Assembly: GCA_025360395.1 (NCBI GenBank)
Contig: JANYCH010000226.1
Coordinates: 1 to 41,246 of the forward strand
Reading direction: 5' to 3'
Source: Cytophagales bacterium
GTDB taxonomy: Bacteria; Bacteroidota; Bacteroidia; Cytophagales; UBA9547
Length of the DNA stretch: 41,246 nucleotides
Under the pieces are notes generated by a model. The model was not told where the DNA came from. It did not search any database and saw only the letters and a list, made by a program, of their open reading frames with translations. The position numbers and the translations under genes are program-made. This document shows positions 24,467-32,613 of the stretch, piece after piece. Numbering within the stretch: the stretch's first letter is position 1; each line of letters begins with the position of its first letter.

Positions 24467-25240
24467 TTATTTCAGGTCAACATGCTCTGAAGTAGCCATA
24501 GCTGAATAATATTCCCTATTCATTCTTGCAATATTTGAAATAGAAATACCTTTAGGACATTCTGCTTCGCAGGCACCTGTTACGCTGCATGCTCCAAAGC
24601 CTTCTTCATCCATCTGGGCCACCATGTTCTCAACACGCGTTTTCCTTTCAACCTGTCCTTGTGGCAAAAGTGCAAGCTGCGATATTTTGGCTGAAACAAA
24701 CAACATGGCCGATGCATTTTTACATGCGGCAACACAAGCCCCACATTGAATACATGTGGCAGCATCAAACGCCTGATCTGCAATTTCTTTAGAGATAGGA
24801 ATTGCATTTGCATCAGGGACACCGCCTGTACCAACAGTTACGAAACCTCCTGCCTGCTGAATTCTATCCAGTGCCGAACGATCGGTAACAAGGTCTTTTA
24901 TAACAGGGAAAGCTTTGGCTCTCCAAGGCTCAATTACTACAGTATCACCGTCTTTGAATGAGCGCATGTGAAGCTGGCAAACAGTTACACCTTTCAATGG
25001 ACCATGTGGCCTGCCATTGATGTGTAAACTGCAGCTTCCGCAAATACCTTCACGGCAATCGTGGTCAAAAGCAATAGGTTCGTCACCTTTCCTTATCAGG
25101 CCATCGTTTACAACATCCAGCATTTCAAGAAATGACATGTCCGGAGATATTCCTGGAGCATCGTAGTCTACCATTTTACCAGGTGTTTTAGCATTTTTCT
25201 GACGCCACACCTTTAACTTAAGATTCATTGAGCCTGACAT
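24467..25240 (-). CDS. sdhB: Succinate dehydrogenase / fumarate reductase iron-sulfur subunit
   Basis: The 257-residue electron-transfer subunit of complex II. All three cluster sites are visible: [2Fe-2S] Cys62, Cys67, Cys70 and Cys88 (CREGICGSC...VTVC); [4Fe-4S] CIQCGACVAACK (Cys163, 166, 169) plus Cys228-type ligand CP; and [3Fe-4S] Cys173, Cys218 and Cys224 in the ACSVTGACEAECPKG region. It carries electrons from the flavin to the quinone. It is the last gene of sdhCAB, 1 bp after sdhA. Confidence 0.96.
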   Translation of the reverse strand: MSGSMNLKLKVWRQKNAKTPGKMVDYDAPGISPDMSFLEMLDVVNDGLIRKGDEPIAFDHDCREGICGSCSLHINGRPHGPLKGVTVCQLHMRSFKDGDTVVIEPWRAKAFPVIKDLVTDRSALDRIQQAGGFVTVGTGGVPDANAIPISKEIADQAFDAATCIQCGACVAACKNASAMLFVSAKISQLALLPQGQVERKTRVENMVAQMDEEGFGACSVTGACEAECPKGISISNIARMNREYYSAMATSEHVDLK

Positions 25241-25241
25241 A

Positions 25242-27155
25242 TTACTTATAGCTTCTTTGTGTAAGTTTCACGTATTCAAAATTCAAAGCTTCTTTGTGAA
25301 GTGTTTCAGGTTGATTATCGCCTTTGTACTCCCAAGCTGCTACATAACAATAGTTTTCATCGTCACGTTTAGCTTCATTTTCTTCGGTCTGGCTTTCTTC
25401 ACGGAAATGCCCTCCGCAAGATTCCTTCCTGTCCAAAGCATCGTCCACCATCAGTTCTCCTAATTCAAGGAAATCTGCTACCCTGCCTGCTTTTTCAAGA
25501 GACTGGTTCAACTCTTCGTTTTCGCCAGTCACTTTTACGTTCTTCCAGAAATCGGCACGAAGATCACTGATCATTTTTTTGGCTTTCAATAATCCAGCCT
25601 CATTTCTGGCCATTCCGCAGTAGTCCCACATGATATGGCCTAACTCGCGGTGATATTCAGATACCAGTTTTGTACCGTTAATTGAAAGGAGTTTTTTTAC
25701 TCTTTCTTTTACATCATTTACAGCTTTGGCAAATGCTTCATGGCTGCTATCTACCTTACCTGGACCAATAGTAGCCAGATAATCACTTACTGTAGAAGGG
25801 CCAACAAAATAACCGTCAGCCAAACCTTGCATTAGTGCACTTGCCCCTAGCCTGTTGGCACCATGGTCTGAAAAATTTGCTTCTCCAAGCGCGTAAAGAC
25901 CTGGTATTGTAGTCATTAAATTATAATCAACCCAAAGTCCACCCATTGTGTAGTGTACCGCAGGATATATTCTCATTGGGCTTTTATACGGATTTTCACC
26001 GGTGATCTGGGCATACATATCAAACAGATTACCGTATCTCTCAGCTACTGCACTTTCTCCTAATCTTTGGATAGAATCTGCAAAATCCAGATAAACTGCC
26101 AGTCCGCTTGCTCCAACACCTTTCCCGGCATCGCACATTTCTTTGGCGTTCCTTGAAGCAACATCTCTTGGGACAAGGTTACCAAAAGACGGATATTTCC
26201 GTTCAAGAAAATAATCTCTTTCATCTTCGGGAATTAATTCCGGAGCACGTTTGTCTCCCACAGCTTTTGGCACCCAAACACGCCCATCATTTCTAAGTGA
26301 TTCTGACATTAAGGTCAGTTTAGACTGATGGTCTCCTGAAACAGGTATGCAAGTTGGGTGAATTTGTGTAAAACAAGGATTACCGAAGTAAGCACCTTTT
26401 TTATGGGCTCTCCAGGCAGCTGTTACATTACATCCCTGTGCATTTGTTGAAAGGTAGAATACGTTTCCATAACCACCTGTGCATAATAATACTGCATGAG
26501 CTGCATGGCTTTCAATTTCTCCTGTAACCATGTTTCGTGTTACAATACCTTTTGCATGACCTTCAATTGTCACCACATCCAGCATTTCATGTCTTGGGTA
26601 CATTTTAACGGTACCTTCGGCAATCTGACGGTTTAGGGCACTATATGCCCCTAATAATAATTGCTGTCCGGTCTGTCCACGTGCATAAAATGTACGGGAT
26701 ACCTGGGCACCACCAAAAGAGCGGTTATCCAAAAACCCACCATATTCACGGGCAAAAGGAACACCCTGAGCCACACACTGGTCAATGATGTTAACACTTA
26801 CTTCTGCAAGACGGTGAACGTTCGCCTCTCTTGCACGGTAGTCTCCACCTTTAACAGTATCATAAAACAGTCGATAAACACTGTCACCGTCGTTTTTATA
26901 ATTCTTAGCCGCGTTGATACCACCCTGAGCTGCAATACTATGAGCTCTTCGTGGGCTATCCTGGTAGCAAAAACATTTTACATTATAGCCCATCTCGCCT
27001 AGAGTAGCAGCTGCTGCTGATCCTGCAAGGCCAGATCCTACAACAATAATGTCGTATTTTCTTCTGTTAGCCGGGTTTACCAGCTTAAGATTGAATTTGT
27101 GATTTTTCCATTTATCAGCCAGTGGACCAGCCGGGGCTTTAGATTCTAATAACAT
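25242..27155 (-). CDS. sdhA: Succinate dehydrogenase / fumarate reductase flavoprotein subunit
   Basis: The 637-residue catalytic subunit, oxidising succinate to fumarate in the TCA cycle at the inner face of the inner membrane. It has the Rossmann motif VVGSGLAGSAAA (38-49), the covalent-FAD site RRAHSIAAQGG with His72, an HPTCIP active-site segment, and the C-terminal RLGASALMQG. Residues 1-30 are a variable N-terminal stretch. Length and motifs are those of Bacteroidota-type enzymes with a single diheme cytochrome b subunit. It is 24 bp after sdhC. Confidence 0.96.
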   Translation of the reverse strand: MLLESKAPAGPLADKWKNHKFNLKLVNPANRRKYDIIVVGSGLAGSAAAATLGEMGYNVKCFCYQDSPRRAHSIAAQGGINAAKNYKNDGDSVYRLFYDTVKGGDYRAREANVHRLAEVSVNIIDQCVAQGVPFAREYGGFLDNRSFGGAQVSRTFYARGQTGQQLLLGAYSALNRQIAEGTVKMYPRHEMLDVVTIEGHAKGIVTRNMVTGEIESHAAHAVLLCTGGYGNVFYLSTNAQGCNVTAAWRAHKKGAYFGNPCFTQIHPTCIPVSGDHQSKLTLMSESLRNDGRVWVPKAVGDKRAPELIPEDERDYFLERKYPSFGNLVPRDVASRNAKEMCDAGKGVGASGLAVYLDFADSIQRLGESAVAERYGNLFDMYAQITGENPYKSPMRIYPAVHYTMGGLWVDYNLMTTIPGLYALGEANFSDHGANRLGASALMQGLADGYFVGPSTVSDYLATIGPGKVDSSHEAFAKAVNDVKERVKKLLSINGTKLVSEYHRELGHIMWDYCGMARNEAGLLKAKKMISDLRADFWKNVKVTGENEELNQSLEKAGRVADFLELGELMVDDALDRKESCGGHFREESQTEENEAKRDDENYCYVAAWEYKGDNQPETLHKEALNFEYVKLTQRSYK

Positions 27156-27179
27156 AGATCTTCTAAGGTTATTATTTTT

Positions 27180-27890
27180 TTAGTTAAAGAAAACATTTCC
27201 AAGATCGAGATAAACCCAAATTGGAATTAAGGCAAAAGCTGCCGGTATAATGATCGCGAAGATAAATCCGAAAGATTTTACCAACGGAGTATATTTTTTG
27301 TGGTTTAAACCAAGAGTCTGGAAACCACTTTGAAAGCCATGAAGTAAGTGATAAGCCATTGCAATCATGGAAATCACATAGAAAGCGACAATCCATTCAG
27401 TTTTGAAAGCAAACATTACCATTCCATAAAGATCCTTTAAGACTTGTGGAGAACCGAATTCAGAAGCATAGCTTTTATATGGAATTGTATTATCATTATG
27501 ATATCTCCACCAGAAGTCAGCCATGTGAACAGCGATAAAGACAAGAAGCATGGTACCTAAAATTGCCATATTGCGAGAAGACCAGGTGCTCTGGTTGTCT
27601 GTAGTATAATAGTCTACAGGGCGGGCTTTTTTGTTGTTAAAGGCAAGGTTCAAACCATAAAAAGCATGGCCTAAAATGCTTGCATACAAAAGGTAAGAAA
27701 TGGTTTTAATTAAAGGATTATGGGTCATAAACTTGGCATAAATATTAAATGCCTCGCCCCCATCATTTTTAAGCAACTGGAGGTTACCAATTAAGTGTAT
27801 AACCAAAAATGAACATAAAAATAGGCCTGTAAGGGCCATAATTAGTTTTTTCCCAATGGAGGAATTAAAAGATTTTGTAAACCAACTCAT
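27180..27890 (-). CDS. sdhC: Succinate dehydrogenase cytochrome b subunit
   Basis: The 236-residue membrane anchor of complex II. It has about five hydrophobic helices with candidate heme-ligand histidines His32 (SFLVIHLIGN), His75 (ILGHAFYG), His122 (IAVHMADFWW), and His181/His184 (MAYHLLHGF). One polypeptide with several helices and at least four buried histidines fits the diheme, SdhD-lacking type B enzymes typical of Bacteroidota. It is the first gene of the sdhCAB operon and has a well-spaced promoter. Confidence 0.93.
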   Translation of the reverse strand: MSWFTKSFNSSIGKKLIMALTGLFLCSFLVIHLIGNLQLLKNDGGEAFNIYAKFMTHNPLIKTISYLLYASILGHAFYGLNLAFNNKKARPVDYYTTDNQSTWSSRNMAILGTMLLVFIAVHMADFWWRYHNDNTIPYKSYASEFGSPQVLKDLYGMVMFAFKTEWIVAFYVISMIAMAYHLLHGFQSGFQTLGLNHKKYTPLVKSFGFIFAIIIPAAFALIPIWVYLDLGNVFFN

Positions 27891-27919
27891 AGTTTAAGTA
27901 ATTATACTCAATTTGATCG

Positions 27920-27949
27920 CAAATTTAAATCTAACCTTGCATTATTCAA
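27920..27949 (-). promoter_or_regulatory. Bacteroidota-type promoter of sdhCAB
   Basis: On the minus strand TTG (27947-27949), a 19-bp spacer and TAAATTTG (27920-27927) match the consensus, about 30 bp before the sdhC ATG. The start runs TTTGCGATC. Confidence 0.7.
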
Positions 27950-27957
27950 TGTTAGAT

Positions 27958-27986
27958 TTTTTATTTAGATACTGTCTAAATAAAAA
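27958..27986. repeat. 12-bp perfect inverted repeat, candidate operator, upstream of sdhC
   Basis: TTTTTATTTAGA (27958-27969) and TCTAAATAAAAA (27975-27986) are perfectly complementary around TACTG. It lies 9 bp upstream of the -33 element of the sdhC promoter and in the divergent spacer with the 90-residue gene. The compact TTTAGA-N5-TCTAAA core looks like a dimer binding site, but a bidirectional terminator-like hairpin is also possible. Confidence 0.5.
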
Positions 27987-28128
27987 ACTTCGGATTCATA
28001 TAAATATAAAAGCAGTTTTAGTTGAAAATGTTTCCTAATATCCTGATATTTTAAAATTATTGCTCCGTAAGCTACCTAAGCTGCAGCAATATAGATATTC
28101 TTCAAAAATAAACCTTAAAAATACTATT

Positions 28129-28401
28129 ATGGAACCTAACAAAGGAATTGAGATAAAACTTCAGGATCTTAAAAAAGAAGAGAATGGAAAACTGACTTTA
28201 TTCATTCATCTTGAAGACCTGGTAGCTAAAAATCATCAGAGAAGTAAGGTAAGTTTAAACTATACCCTGTTTGATAAATACGATAGTTTGGTCATAACGC
28301 CTGAAGACAACATTCAGGGTGTGAAAAATAAAAAGACCATTAATATTGAAAGGGTGAGCGGTGCATTTAAAGCGGTGCAGCAGATGTTTGCCGGAGGATA
28401 A
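28129..28401 (+). CDS. Small protein of unknown function (90 residues)
   Basis: I do not recognise this protein. The preferred start is the ATG at 28129, giving MEPNKGIEIKLQDLKKEENG; a longer in-frame TTG start at 28060 would add an unlikely-looking 23-residue segment. The protein is highly charged with alternating beta segments (LTLFIHLEDLV, KVSLNYTLFDKYDSLVI) and a short amphipathic C-terminal helix, AFKAVQQMFAGG. No signal peptide or membrane helix is seen, so it is probably cytoplasmic. It is divergent from sdhC and ends 20 bp before a strong hairpin. Confidence 0.75.
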   Translation: MEPNKGIEIKLQDLKKEENGKLTLFIHLEDLVAKNHQRSKVSLNYTLFDKYDSLVITPEDNIQGVKNKKTINIERVSGAFKAVQQMFAGG

Positions 28402-28420
28402 TTTATTTTCAAAACCAATT

Positions 28421-28450
28421 AACAGATCACCAGCATTCTGGTGATCTGTT
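28421..28450. terminator. Bidirectional terminator between the 90-residue gene and the SRPBCC gene
   Basis: AACAGATCACCAG (28421-28433) and CTGGTGATCTGTT (28438-28450) form a perfect 13-bp stem with a 4-base loop, followed by TTT on the plus strand. It lies between convergent genes. Confidence 0.88.
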
Positions 28451-28464
28451 TTATAATTACATCC

Positions 28465-29376
28465 CTAGAAAACTTTCATCCCTTTACCAGTTGTAATCAG
28501 ACTGAACAGACTTTGTTGAATTAGTGCTTCCCAGCCTTTAGAACATCCATCGTAACATTCAATTTGAGGTACTAAACCGTAATGAGTAAAGCGGAGTTGC
28601 GTTTTGTTATTTATTTCAGAAATTTCAAAACTAATTTTCGTCCCATTCCACTCATTCTTTTTATCAATAAAATTTAGCTTACTATCAGTTACCATCCAAA
28701 CAACTTTTTTGTCCGGTATTAATTCCACGATTTGTTGTTTTGAATAATGAACATCTTCCATTTTGTAACTAAATTCTTCATTTATTTTTTCTGTATTGCC
28801 TGTAATTTCCCCCTGCCACCATCCCCGAACATTCATTATTGCATTGTAGACTTCTTTGGGAGTTTCATTTACAAACATTGTGGTCGTAAAATTTGAATTG
28901 CCCAATTCCTTTTCTGTTTCTGTTCGAGGCTTGTCTTTTCCGTTTGGCTGTCCTTTGCCGGTTGTGATCAGGCTGGATAAACTTTTTTGAATGTAGGTAT
29001 CCCAGGCATTCTGACAAATATCATAGCATTCGTATTGAGGTGTTAATCCGGTCTGGGTAAATTTTAGTTGGGTTTTATTTCCCTTTTCTGTGATTTCAAA
29101 TATTAATTCATTGCCCTTCCATTCATTTTTATCTTGTGTAAAACTGAAGTAATTATCAAGGACAAGCCAAACCACCTTTTTTCCAGGATCTAAGCTTGTA
29201 ATTTTCATTTTGCATTTATGCACATCCTGATAGTGGTAGTTCCACTCAGAATTCAATTGGTTTGTATTGCCTTCAATTTCTTCGCTCCACCAATCCCGAA
29301 CATTGTTAATTGCATTATAGACTTCTATTGGTGATCTATCTACTTCAAAAGATTTAGTATAATTTGAAACTGCCAT
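28465..29376 (-). CDS. Tandem SRPBCC (AHSA1-like) domain protein
   Basis: This 303-residue protein is an internal duplication. Residues about 5-142 and 162-303 align along their whole length: EVYNAINNVRDWWSEEIEGN and EVYNAIMNVRGWWQGEITGN near their starts, KKVVWLV/KKVVWMV in the middle, and QYECYDICQNAW/QIECYDGCSKGW and SLITTGKG at their ends. The helix-grip pattern (VYNAI...WW...F...TQLKFTQTGL) is that of the AHSA1 group of SRPBCC proteins, which bind hydrophobic ligands or act in stress responses. No ligand can be assigned. It is divergent from a GlxA-type regulator. Confidence 0.88.
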   Translation of the reverse strand: MAVSNYTKSFEVDRSPIEVYNAINNVRDWWSEEIEGNTNQLNSEWNYHYQDVHKCKMKITSLDPGKKVVWLVLDNYFSFTQDKNEWKGNELIFEITEKGNKTQLKFTQTGLTPQYECYDICQNAWDTYIQKSLSSLITTGKGQPNGKDKPRTETEKELGNSNFTTTMFVNETPKEVYNAIMNVRGWWQGEITGNTEKINEEFSYKMEDVHYSKQQIVELIPDKKVVWMVTDSKLNFIDKKNEWNGTKISFEISEINNKTQLRFTHYGLVPQIECYDGCSKGWEALIQQSLFSLITTGKGMKVF

Positions 29377-29506
29377 ATTGATTGATGTTTAAATTGAATA
29401 TTGGATTGAGTATGCTGATTTTTGCTAAAGTGCCCTGAGCTAACTTTACACAAATTTATATCGGCAAAAACGAATATTCAGGGTGCCAAATAGACATTAT
29501 GACGGG

Positions 29507-29537
29507 TTGATTTGGACAATCACTATTCTTATCTTTA
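29507..29537 (+). promoter_or_regulatory. Candidate promoter of the GlxA-type regulator
   Basis: TTG (29507-29509), a 20-bp spacer and TATCTTTA (29530-29537) differ from the -7 consensus only at the last base. It lies about 13 bp before the ATG, so the leader would be very short. Confidence 0.4.
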
Positions 29538-29550
29538 CCAAAATTCCTAA

Positions 29551-30528
29551 ATGAAACAGTTAACCATATTAGTACCTGAAGGAGAAAATAATTTAAGCAG
29601 CATTGTAGGGTCTTACAAAATTTTCGCAAAAGCTAACGCATTCTGGAAAGAGAGAAATGTAAGCGAAAGGTTCAACATCCAGCTGGCAGGGCTTTCTAAA
29701 AAAGTCGCATTTCACAACGGTTTGTTTAGTGTACAACCGCACACCAATATTTCCTCGATAAAAAAAACCGACCTTATTATCATTCCTTCGTTAAATCATA
29801 ATTATAAAAATTCAGTTAAGTGCAATGAAAAATTGGTTGACTGGATGGTGAAACAATATGAGCAGGGAGCAGAAATAGCAACCATTTGTACAGGTGCCTT
29901 CCTGCTGGCATCAACTGGTTTGCTGGATGGCAAAAGCTGTTCTACACATTGGTCGGCCGCTGTTGATCTTCGGAAAATGTATCCCAAGGTTAATCTTCAA
30001 CCAGACAAATTTATAACAGATGAAAATCGTATTTATACCAATGGAGGTGCTTATTCCTTCCTGAATCTTATTATTTACCTGATAGAGAAGCATTTCGACA
30101 GGCAAACTGCCATTTATTGTGCTAAAGTATTTCAGATAGAGATTGACAGAAATGGCCAATCGGAATTTACAATTTTCACCGGTCAAAAATTACACGGAGA
30201 CGATATGGTAGTAAAAGCTCAATCGTATATAGAAAGTAAACTGTACGAGAAATTTTCCATTGAGGAGCTATCAGCGAGGTTTGCAGTTGGGAGAAGAAAT
30301 TTTGACAGGAGATTTATCAAAGCAACAGGAAATACACCGGTTGAATATCTCCAAAGAGTAAAAGTAGAATCAGCTAAAAAAGCTTTTGAAAGCAGCCGCA
30401 AAAGTGTAAATGAGGTAATGTATGAAGTTGGTTATTCTGATGTAAAAGCCTTCAGGGAAGTATTCAGGAAAATTACAGGCATGTCGCCTTTGGAATATAA
30501 AGGGAAGTATAATAAAACGGTTGTTTAA
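29551..30528 (+). CDS. GlxA-family transcriptional regulator (DJ-1/PfpI-like + AraC HTH)
   Basis: A 325-residue DNA-binding regulator. The N-terminal DJ-1/PfpI-like domain (about 1-190) has the nucleophile-elbow segment ATICTGAFLLASTGLLDG, with Cys113 and the downstream STHW typical of GlxA-type regulators. The C-terminal AraC domain (about 215-320) holds two helix-turn-helix units: FSIEELSARFAVGRRNFDRRF and VNEVMYEVGYSDVKAFREVF, followed by TGMSPLEYK. The ligand is unknown. It is divergent from the tandem SRPBCC gene, a plausible target. Confidence 0.92.
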   Translation: MKQLTILVPEGENNLSSIVGSYKIFAKANAFWKERNVSERFNIQLAGLSKKVAFHNGLFSVQPHTNISSIKKTDLIIIPSLNHNYKNSVKCNEKLVDWMVKQYEQGAEIATICTGAFLLASTGLLDGKSCSTHWSAAVDLRKMYPKVNLQPDKFITDENRIYTNGGAYSFLNLIIYLIEKHFDRQTAIYCAKVFQIEIDRNGQSEFTIFTGQKLHGDDMVVKAQSYIESKLYEKFSIEELSARFAVGRRNFDRRFIKATGNTPVEYLQRVKVESAKKAFESSRKSVNEVMYEVGYSDVKAFREVFRKITGMSPLEYKGKYNKTVV

Positions 30529-30754
30529 AAAATTGAATTAATCTGATATCAATTCAACTTGAATAATTATTGCTTGTTTACTTCATAATTCAAGAACAGC
30601 AACATATAACATTAAAATAGTAGAATATAGACTCATGGCTTTCAATAAGAAACATTTTATATCGAAATTAAGCTGAGTAAACTACCTTGCGGATCTAAAT
30701 GGTACTCATACCCAAAACTTTGACTGCCAGGTCCTGATTAATAACAATTACCCA

Positions 30755-32512
30755 ATGAAAAAACTATTCCTTTCTGCTATTTTAACTGTTGTATGTATTA
30801 TTGGTGCCCTTGCACAAAATGCCGGTAATCTTTTAATTGAAAATTTCGAAGATGGCAATCTTCAAAACAATCTTGGAGGTTATTGGTACAGTTACAATGA
30901 TAATCGGGATGGTGGTAAAAGCAGTTTAAAACAATCAGACTGGACTAAATTCCCAAATGGAGGACACCAATCTGATCGTATGCTACAGGTGGATGTAATA
31001 CTCGACAAGGGAACTTACCAATGGAGCCCCTATTTTGCATTTGGTACTTCTATAAATGCTACGTCTGATTTTAATCCTTCAAATTTTAAAGGTATATCTT
31101 ACTGGCACAAAGGAGTGGCGCACAAGATCAGGGTAGAGACACCCGAAATACAGGATTATGATTATTATCAAATTCCTGTACCTGCCAGTGAAGAATGGAT
31201 ACTTGTTACTGTTGATTTTTCTATGCTTACGCAGGAAGGTTGGGGGAAAAAAGTACCATTGCAATTAAACAACAACATCAAATTGGCATGGAACCTGAAT
31301 GAAACATCTGGCAATTTCCAGCTGGACGATATTCAGTTTGTGAAGGTGATTACCTATGAGAAAAAAAATGATATGCGCATTTTACCTGCTCAGATACCAG
31401 CTCCGATTGCCGTTAAGGGCAATGTAAAGAGTCCTTTGAATGACATGTCAAAAAAATACCTAACCAAAGGGATGAATTTTACAAATTGGGGAGAGTCAGG
31501 TAAAATTGTTTCCTCAAACCCTAAAGATTGGAAATACAACGAAGCATCAGTCAAAAAGCAGGCAGACCAAGGCATGCTGGGTATTCGTTTCCCTATCGAC
31601 CTGGATTTGTATGTAGTAGACAGGCTAAATGTTTTGAATGGCACCAATAAAAAGATAGAAATAGAGGCTCTCCTTTATACAGTTCTTGACTCTATGAATG
31701 TCTGGACAAAGCGACATGGACTTTCCTATACCATTGATTACCATGCTTATGATGGAACTTATACCCGCGCTGCCTCTAAAGATCCAAAATTCAGGGCGGC
31801 AGCTTCTTGCATATGGAGGGTCATTGCTGAACATTTTGTAAAAGAAAAGAGACCTGACCTTTTCTTTGAACTGACAAATGAACCTGGCCTCAGCTTGCCG
31901 GATGGTGAATTTATCGACCAGGCTGACTGGAACATCCTGGCTCAATCTATGATAGATTCAATACGGAAAGTGGATAAAACGCGACCCATTATTTTTGGCG
32001 ACACCAAATGGTACAGCATAGACGAGTTGATAAAAAACAAACCGCTTAAAGATAAAAATGTGATCTACTGCTTCCATACATATGATCCTTTTGTTTTTAC
32101 ACACCAGGGCGCATCCTGGACGAAGATGGGAACAATGAAAAACGTTCCTTTTCCATATTCACCGGAACGGTGGAGTACTGAGTTCAGAGACTTTGGAATT
32201 ATGAAGGGAACACCGGAATGGGTAAAGGATCAGATGACCAGGTATTATAAAGAAGGAAACAAGCAACACGTTAAAAACAGAATAGCCCTTGCTAAGAATT
32301 GGGCCTTTGAAAACAACGTTCCATTAATCTGTAATGAGTGGGGCGCCTTGTCAAACACTTCCAAAATGGAAGACCTTAATGCCTATTTCAAAACTATGGC
32401 AGAAATTTTCAAAGAATTAGACGTCTCCTGGCAAGTATGGTTTGGCATTTTTGACTCTGAAAATACATTACTACCGGGTATGGCAGAAGCTTTGGATTTA
32501 AAAAAGAAATAA
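30755..32512 (+). CDS. Secreted GH5 family glycanase with N-terminal CBM-like domain
   Basis: A 585-residue exported glycoside hydrolase. It has a signal peptide (MKKLFLSAILTVVCIIGALAQ, 1-21), a beta-sandwich region (about 25-200; LIENFEDGNLQNNLGGYWY, NFQLDDIQFV) resembling CBM11/CIA30-type domains, and a GH5 barrel (about 235-580). The catalytic acid/base is Glu376 in FELTNEPG and the nucleophile Glu528 in ICNEWG; supporting residues include the His in CFHTYDP (about 441) and W562 near the end. GH5 enzymes act on beta-1,4-glucans, mannans or related chains; the exact substrate is not readable. It has no T9SS tail, so it is probably periplasmic or secreted by another route. Confidence 0.9.
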   Translation: MKKLFLSAILTVVCIIGALAQNAGNLLIENFEDGNLQNNLGGYWYSYNDNRDGGKSSLKQSDWTKFPNGGHQSDRMLQVDVILDKGTYQWSPYFAFGTSINATSDFNPSNFKGISYWHKGVAHKIRVETPEIQDYDYYQIPVPASEEWILVTVDFSMLTQEGWGKKVPLQLNNNIKLAWNLNETSGNFQLDDIQFVKVITYEKKNDMRILPAQIPAPIAVKGNVKSPLNDMSKKYLTKGMNFTNWGESGKIVSSNPKDWKYNEASVKKQADQGMLGIRFPIDLDLYVVDRLNVLNGTNKKIEIEALLYTVLDSMNVWTKRHGLSYTIDYHAYDGTYTRAASKDPKFRAAASCIWRVIAEHFVKEKRPDLFFELTNEPGLSLPDGEFIDQADWNILAQSMIDSIRKVDKTRPIIFGDTKWYSIDELIKNKPLKDKNVIYCFHTYDPFVFTHQGASWTKMGTMKNVPFPYSPERWSTEFRDFGIMKGTPEWVKDQMTRYYKEGNKQHVKNRIALAKNWAFENNVPLICNEWGALSNTSKMEDLNAYFKTMAEIFKELDVSWQVWFGIFDSENTLLPGMAEALDLKKK

Positions 32513-32613
32513 GACTTTACTCTTTGTGGGGGGCTGATTTTCTGATCAACTAATGTGATTTTTTAAAAATCTGATTTCAACTTTTAACAAAAAGGGAATG
32601 AAGTCAGCTTTTG

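Noticed and set aside
28060..28128. Longer start (TTG at 28060) for the 90-residue gene
   Set aside because: The added residues are not protein-like and include a run through a hairpin-like spacer; the ATG at 28129 starts the charged, conserved-looking part.
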